In this document: positions 59,653-64,000 of the stretch, piece by piece
Layout: the number at the start of each line of letters is the position of its first letter
Position numbering within the stretch: the first letter of the stretch is position 1
From: Streptococcus ruminantium
GTDB taxonomy: Bacteria; Bacillota; Bacilli; Lactobacillales; Streptococcaceae
Assembly: GCF_003609975.1 (NCBI RefSeq)
Contig: NZ_AP018400.1
Span: 1,066,501 to 1,130,500, forward strand
DNA: 64,000 nucleotides
Direction of reading: 5' to 3'
Position numbers and translations under genes: made by a program
Notes under the pieces: generated by a model
Seen by the model: the letters and a program-made list of their open reading frames with translations, nothing else
Told to the model about the DNA's origin: nothing
Databases searched by the model: none

Positions 59653-61253
59653 AGAAATCCATCATCTGGGAGCTAGTCAAGATCAATATTCTTTACTCCA
59701 ATCCTCAGCTCTTGGCTTCTATTAAGAAAAAACAAAACAAACGCAAGACAGCTTCCTTTTCGGCTTATAAAAGCGTCCTTCGGCAGCAATTATTATTGAC
59801 TTTAACCTTTGGCCTTATCTATTCTTTTCTCTTTATGGGTGTGGATTATAGTCGTTCTGTCGGCTTCTTCTCTCTGCAACTAGCACTCTTTACTCTGATT
59901 GCTATTGTCTATGGCTTTACCGGATTCTTTTCGGTTTTCTACGATAGTAAGGATACTAAGCTCTATTTGGCTCTCCCCATAAAAGCACAGGAAGTTTTCA
60001 TCGCTAAGATTTTCTCCGCTCAGGGTATGGTTTTACCTTTCCTCATGCCCTGCTTGGCCTTGCTCCTTATTACCTATTGGCAAACTCGAGGCTCACTCTT
60101 TGCCTTACTGGCCATTCCATCTTTCTTAATCTTATGGTTATTCGTCAATATGGTTAACCTAGTTATCATGCATCTTGTCGGAGCAATTCTCACAAAAAGT
60201 CCTCGTAAAACCATGATTTCGACCATCTTGATGACAGGCTCTTCCTTGTTGGCATTTGCTGCTATCATGTTCCTCCAATCTCAACAAACCGTATCCTTGC
60301 AGTCTGGAGGATTCGTGAATTTTTCGATTATACCACTATTCGTTGGCTTCCATTACGTGATTAGCCAGACAATATCAATCGGAACTTTTCTACACTTTAT
60401 CATTCCTCTAATCTTGATGATTGGACTGATTATTTTTGCCTTTAAAACAATCATCCCTAATTACTTCAATCAGATTTTAGCGATTGAAAATGTTTCTACC
60501 AAGAAGACAACCACTAAGCCTGCAAAAATTCCTAGCAATCTCAAACAAGCTCTCATTAAACATCACTTATCTACTTTAAAAGACAGCAACCTCATGGTTC
60601 AAACCTTGATTCAGCCCATCATTATGGGGGTAGCTTTATTTCCAGCATTCAGTCGTATGTCTGCAAATGGTAGCTTAAGTGCCTTTGACTGGAAGTACTT
60701 TGGTATCGCTATGTTAGCTGGCTTTCTACTTGGTAATCTCTTTTCCGGCTCGACAACCTTCATTGGTGTGGCCATGTCATTGGAAAAAGAAAACTATCAC
60801 TTTATCCAAACACTTCCTATCAACTTCAAAAAGTTTATTATCCAAAAATTCTGGGTTCTTGTGGCAGTTCAATTTTTCTTACCAACCCTACTCTACTTCG
60901 TTTTAGCTATCGGTCTAATGAAACTCAACCTTATCCTAGCACTCTTTTTCATTATCGGCATCATTATAGCTTCCCTACTCACAGGACAATTGTACTATTG
61001 GCGTGATCAACGCTTGCTTATGCTTAACTGGCAGAATAGTAACCAACTATTTGGCCGTGGTAGTGGACAATGGCTGATTGCAGGTAGCATTCTTGGAACC
61101 ATGTTTTTAGGGGCTATCGCTATGGTTATGAGTATTATCTTAGCTGGTACAATTGGGGCAATTTACGTTAGTTCTGCCCTATTAACACTGCTAGTTGTGC
61201 TATCAGCTGCTCTTCAATTTTATATTTACAAGGCCTATTGGCAAAAACTATAA
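59649..61253 (+). CDS. ABC transporter permease (about twelve helices)
   Basis: A 534-residue integral membrane protein with a basic N-terminus (KKKQNKRKTA) and numerous hydrophobic helices in two halves, partner of the preceding ATPase. It resembles the large permeases of the ABC_tran_2/PF16949 kind. The two genes are co-translated. No neighbouring gene hints at the substrate. Confidence 0.88.
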   Translation: MKKSIIWELVKINILYSNPQLLASIKKKQNKRKTASFSAYKSVLRQQLLLTLTFGLIYSFLFMGVDYSRSVGFFSLQLALFTLIAIVYGFTGFFSVFYDSKDTKLYLALPIKAQEVFIAKIFSAQGMVLPFLMPCLALLLITYWQTRGSLFALLAIPSFLILWLFVNMVNLVIMHLVGAILTKSPRKTMISTILMTGSSLLAFAAIMFLQSQQTVSLQSGGFVNFSIIPLFVGFHYVISQTISIGTFLHFIIPLILMIGLIIFAFKTIIPNYFNQILAIENVSTKKTTTKPAKIPSNLKQALIKHHLSTLKDSNLMVQTLIQPIIMGVALFPAFSRMSANGSLSAFDWKYFGIAMLAGFLLGNLFSGSTTFIGVAMSLEKENYHFIQTLPINFKKFIIQKFWVLVAVQFFLPTLLYFVLAIGLMKLNLILALFFIIGIIIASLLTGQLYYWRDQRLLMLNWQNSNQLFGRGSGQWLIAGSILGTMFLGAIAMVMSIILAGTIGAIYVSSALLTLLVVLSAALQFYIYKAYWQKL

Positions 61254-61412
61254 GAGGTTGGGACAATAGTCCAATTTCATATATAAAAAGCGAACAAACC
61301 AAGATTCTGATTGTCAGAAAACTAGTTTTGTTCGCTTTTTTTGTTCAATTCTAGATCTAAAGGACTTGATAATTGAGATTTTCAAAATTGAAAATCTTTT
61401 TGTCCCAAGCTC
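61254..61412. repeat. MITE-like element with terminal inverted repeats
   Basis: The 159-base block begins GAGGTTGGGACAA and ends TTGTCCCAAGCTC, inverted with one mismatch. Inside is a nested pair AAAAAGCGAACAAAA / TTTTGTTCGCTTTTT (61285-61340) and a palindrome AGATTTTCAA / TTGAAAATCT near 61377-61398. It abuts the permease stop codon and can also terminate it. The ends resemble a dispersed intergenic repeat that I recall from streptococci; the copy number is not known here. Confidence 0.65.
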
Positions 61413-61508
61413 ATTTTTATAGTCAACGCAAGATCTTAAAAATCTGAATAGCTAGTAATGCTAACTATTTAGCTACCTCATACCAGTCGCTTGATCTCAC
61501 AATTACCT

Positions 61509-62288
61509 TTAGTAATCCCCACCAGGAACACTATAATATTCTTCTAAGGTCAATCCTGAATTATAAATGTCTGTCGCTTCTTCACCGATATAGCGAACAT
61601 GCCAAGATTCTGCCATATAGCCTGTAATGTGTTCTTTCCCAGGAAGATAACGAACAACAAAACCGTAGTTATGTGCATTGGTAGCTAACCACTGGGATGC
61701 TTTCGGTTCTTCCAGCAAATTGCCACTAGTATCTAGTAAATCAAATGCCAATCCTGTTTGATGTTCGCTGTAACCGGGTCTTGCAGAATAGGTATCTGCG
61801 GCAGCTTGGCCTTCTTGATTGACATACGACTGATAGACACTAGCTTGGTGTGCATATGAACGAAATCCACTATAGCTATTAGAAATACCGAATCCCAATG
61901 CCTGCATATCCGCCATCAATCGCCGAAATGCTGCAGCAGCTGTTGGATTTTCACCTGGTGCATAATCAGCCGCAAGTGGGTGCTTTTTATTAGCAATAAT
62001 GACTTCTCCGTATTTTCCTTGAACGCTATAATAGGAACCATTAAAATGCGCTTTAGTCACTGTACCAGTATTTGTAGTTGTTTCTTCTTGGCTCTTCTCA
62101 GTCGCTGTAGAATCACTAGTAGATTGCTCTGTGGTCGTTGTCGAGTTAGTAGTTGAAACAACCGCTGAAGAGCTACTATTTGTGGAGGAGCTACCAGTAG
62201 TTGTCTGGCTTGCTTTTTGATTGCAGGCAGCCAATAATAGTACCATCGGAATCATCAATATAAAGCTACGTTTCATTTCTATAAACAC
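61509..62288 (-). CDS. LdcB/VanY-type D,D- or L,D-carboxypeptidase lipoprotein
   Basis: A surface zinc peptidase that trims the terminal D-Ala of peptidoglycan side chains. The 259-residue form begins at GTG 62288, which has AAGGAG exactly six bases upstream; an ATG at 62276 is the alternative. The signal peptide ends with lipobox LAAC, then a Ser/Thr-rich linker follows to about 100. The VanY domain shows GFRSYAHQASVY, the zinc site YSEHQTGLAFDL, and ESWHVRYIG with the last His. Similar to LdcB/DacB of pneumococcus. Confidence 0.9.
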   Translation of the reverse strand: MFIEMKRSFILMIPMVLLLAACNQKASQTTTGSSSTNSSSSAVVSTTNSTTTTEQSTSDSTATEKSQEETTTNTGTVTKAHFNGSYYSVQGKYGEVIIANKKHPLAADYAPGENPTAAAAFRRLMADMQALGFGISNSYSGFRSYAHQASVYQSYVNQEGQAAADTYSARPGYSEHQTGLAFDLLDTSGNLLEEPKASQWLATNAHNYGFVVRYLPGKEHITGYMAESWHVRYIGEEATDIYNSGLTLEEYYSVPGGDY

Positions 62289-62379
62289 CCCATTCTCCTT
62301 CATATCTATGTCTATTGTATCACAATCCAACAAAATAATCAGAATTTCCCTTAGTCTCCACTTCCTTTACATAAGGTTA

Positions 62380-63063
62380 TTATAATAACTCTAAGAGTTC
62401 TTGATAACTATAGATAATGTAAGTCGGGACAGCCTTACTTTCGTTCATTAGTCTGGTTGGATTGTACCAAACTGTATCAATACCTGCATTATTTCCTCCT
62501 TGAACATCTGCAGTTAAGCTATCTCCTATCATCAAAGCTTTGTCAGGACGAAAATCGGGTATCTGCTCTGCTATTTTTTCATAAAAAGCAGCCTCAGGTT
62601 TCTGTATCCCCATCTGCTCGGAAATAAAAACTTCTTTGAAATAAGAGCCAAGAGATGAGTGAAACAAACGATTTTTCTGAATATAGGTAACACCATTAGT
62701 AGCAGCATAAACATGATAACCACGCTCAGTAAGTTCTTGTAAAAGTGTGTCCGCTCCTGTAAAAATCTGCCCCTGCCGCCCAATGAACTCTTGATAACGA
62801 AGAGCCATTTCAGCCCCATCCACTTGATGTCCAAAGTGTGCAAAGACACGAGAAAAGCGAGTGTTAACCAACTCTTTCTTGGTAATCTTCCCCTTTTCCA
62901 AGTCCTTCCACATGGCCTGATTTATGGGACGATAAATATCTTTAAAGGTTTGAATATCATCTACAGCCATTGACGTCAGAAACTCCGTTAGAGCCACTTC
63001 TTCTCCGCGGGTAAAATCAAGGAGTGTGTGGTCAAGATCGAAAAGTAGAAATTTGTAAGACAA
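62380..63063 (-). CDS. YjjG-type noncanonical pyrimidine nucleotidase (HAD family)
   Basis: A 227-residue HAD phosphatase with the nucleophile motif LFDLDHTLLDF, motif II in YAATNGV, and motif III/IV in KPEAAFYEK and LMIGDSLTADVQGG. YjjG-type enzymes dephosphorylate noncanonical dNMPs or UMP. The start codon is TTG at 63063 (MSYKFLLFD), with an AAGGA sequence upstream. TATAAT at 63142-63147 (minus strand) is a likely -10. Confidence 0.88.
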   Translation of the reverse strand: MSYKFLLFDLDHTLLDFTRGEEVALTEFLTSMAVDDIQTFKDIYRPINQAMWKDLEKGKITKKELVNTRFSRVFAHFGHQVDGAEMALRYQEFIGRQGQIFTGADTLLQELTERGYHVYAATNGVTYIQKNRLFHSSLGSYFKEVFISEQMGIQKPEAAFYEKIAEQIPDFRPDKALMIGDSLTADVQGGNNAGIDTVWYNPTRLMNESKAVPTYIIYSYQELLELL

Positions 63064-63085
63064 TTTAGGATTTTTCCTTTCTAGG

Positions 63086-63116
63086 GGGGGTGCAAATGGC
63101 TTTAAGGGGGTGCAAA
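63086..63116. repeat. Direct repeat GGGGGTGCAAA x2
   Basis: Two copies, at 63086-63096 and 63106-63116, with a 20-base period, in the 5' untranslated region of the YjjG-type gene. The G-runs are unlike the AT-rich surroundings. Confidence 0.6.
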
Positions 63117-63155
63117 ATTACCCGACCCATTCTATAACTTCATTATACCACAAAA

Positions 63156-63193
63156 CAAAAAAAGCGGTCACACCTACTAATGTATGACCGCTT
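63156..63193 (-). terminator. Terminator after the AlkD-like gene
   Basis: AAGCGGTCA / TGACCGCTT is a perfect nine-base stem with seven U after it on the minus strand. It separates the AlkD-like gene from the YjjG-type promoter. Confidence 0.88.
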
Positions 63194-63281
63194 CCCTTTT
63201 CTATGCTACAATATCTAATCTTGACTTAAATCTAATGAATATTATATGCTATTTACCAATACAAAAGGGCCCCTCCAGGAT

Positions 63282-63314
63282 CACAAGGGGACGGTTTGAA
63301 GTGACCCCCTTGTG
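63282..63314. repeat. GC-rich hairpin CACAAGGGG / CCCCTTGTG next to the AlkD-like gene
   Basis: A perfect nine-base inverted repeat around ACGGTTTGAAGTGAC, followed on the minus strand by another GC-rich stretch (GGAGGGGCCC). The GGGGACGGTT core resembles hairpins scattered through clostridial genomes; that is recollection, not a search. Confidence 0.55.
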
Positions 63315-63320
63315 TTGTAA

Positions 63321-64000
63321 CTATGGTTTTAGCTTCATATAATAATCCCTTTGCTCTGGATCTAGTTTTTCTATTGCCATCCGGAGGGTCACCCGGGGCA
63401 TGGACTTCCCGTGTTGATCTAGAAATGCCAACAATTTCTCCCTGTCCTTCTTGCCTGCTTCTCTAATCCAGCTACCTACAGCCTTGTTGATGAGTTCATG
63501 TTCATCGTATAAGAGAATTTCAGCAATCTTAAAGGTATCCTCCACCTGTCCTTTCTTAATGAAGGCGTAGGTGCTGACAATTGCCGTTCTTCTCTCCCAG
63601 GGGTCATCAGATTCGGCAAGCTGATATAGGATTTTTCTATCCTTATCAATCAGATACTCTCCAATTATGTTATAGGCTCCCCGATCTACAAAATCCCAAT
63701 TGTTAAGTCGATCATGTCTTCTTAAATAGAGATCAAAGAGTTCTTTTTTCTTCTCGGGTGTAGTCTTCTTGTCCTTGGCTTGATAATCCATAATGCTTAC
63801 TGCACCCATTCGGATTTCGTAGTATTTGCTTTCGAGAAGCTTTTCAATTTCTTCAATAGACATAGACTTATACTTTTTAGCGATTTTAAATACATCCCCA
63901 AATTTCACCCCAAAGGCTTGAGTCTCCTTGTCTTCTCCTTTGAAATACTTCTCGAGCTTCTTGAGCTCTTTTTCCGTCTTAAGCTCCTTTAGGGTATCGA
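63321..64000 (-). CDS. AlkD-like DNA alkylation repair protein (5' end outside window)
   Basis: The frame is open through base 64000 (visible N-terminal part LKELKTEKELKKLEKYFKG), so the start is outside. The GTG at 63908 is inside the protein, as AFGVKFGDVF is the usual AlkD segment. HEAT-like helical repeats follow, with WDFVDRGAYNIIGEYL and WERRTAIVSTYAFIKKG typical of AlkD DNA glycosylases, which excise N3- and N7-alkylpurines without base flipping. Several codons are GC-rich (MPRVTLRM uses CCC CGG GTG ACC CTC CGG), unlike its neighbours, and suggest transfer from another firmicute. Confidence 0.85.
   Translation of the reverse strand, partial: DTLKELKTEKELKKLEKYFKGEDKETQAFGVKFGDVFKIAKKYKSMSIEEIEKLLESKYYEIRMGAVSIMDYQAKDKKTTPEKKKELFDLYLRRHDRLNNWDFVDRGAYNIIGEYLIDKDRKILYQLAESDDPWERRTAIVSTYAFIKKGQVEDTFKIAEILLYDEHELINKAVGSWIREAGKKDREKLLAFLDQHGKSMPRVTLRMAIEKLDPEQRDYYMKLKP

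Noticed and set aside
63908-63992. GTG at 63908 as the start of the AlkD-like protein
   Set aside because: The frame continues to the window edge with AlkD-like helical sequence, and GVKFGD lies inside the family's conserved N-terminal part.

Overview
The window looks like a core chromosomal segment of a low-GC streptococcus, most likely Streptococcus suis or a close relative. The reasons are the gene content and order (murB-potABCD, thrB-hom, pyrR-pyrB-carA-carB, rpsP-khpA, parE/parC with ilvE and rpsA, rexBA), the YSIRK-type/LPXTG cell-wall subtilase, and the streptococcal-type small proteins. The species name is inferred from remembered family sequences; no search was run. Most genes from about 2.5 kb to 62 kb lie on the minus strand, as expected on one replichore.

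Layout. 1-2.4 kb: the 3' part of an ABC ATPase, endonuclease III and the NAD(P)H-hydrate repair dehydratase. 2.5-7.2 kb: a large cell-wall-anchored subtilisin-like protease. 7.4-12.1 kb: murB-potABCD, joining a peptidoglycan enzyme to polyamine uptake. 12.2-14.4 kb: hom-thrB (threonine branch). 14.5-19.3 kb: a membrane-anchored polysaccharide deacetylase and a heterodimeric ABC exporter. 19.5-21.8 kb: rpsP-khpA, pyrrolidone carboxyl peptidase and an RsmJ-like methyltransferase. 22-28.7 kb: the pyrimidine operon pyrR-pyrB-carA-carB, with PyrR-binding loops in three leaders. 28.7-34 kb: small membrane and zinc proteins, rluD-lspA, a LysR regulator, a double GNAT protein, and rplU-rpmA behind an L21-type leader. 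34-47 kb: brnQ, a cysteine desulfurase-thiI pair, Nudix, three tRNAs (Arg, Gln, Tyr), rpsA, ilvE, parC and parE, with a decayed Fic-family remnant between the last two. 47-58.7 kb: plsY, rexB-rexA (AddAB-type), obg, a 42-residue DUF4044 protein and uvrC. 58.9-64 kb: a two-gene ABC transporter, a MITE-like repeat, an LdcB-type carboxypeptidase, a YjjG-type nucleotidase, and a partial AlkD-like gene that looks horizontally acquired.

I found no CRISPR array, prophage, intact insertion sequence or clearly new multi-gene system. The most notable structure is regulatory. Four separate genes (nth, the RsmJ-like methyltransferase, plsY, uvrC) share one architecture: an extended -10 box (TGnTATAAT), exactly six bases, then the start codon. 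This places the predicted transcription start on the ATG and predicts leaderless mRNAs. Other points are the related carA and carB leaders with a shared long hairpin, an endonuclease III lacking half its Fe-S cysteines, an rplU-rpmA gap too small for prp, the fic remnant, the terminal-inverted-repeat element at 61.3 kb, and the foreign-looking alkD locus.
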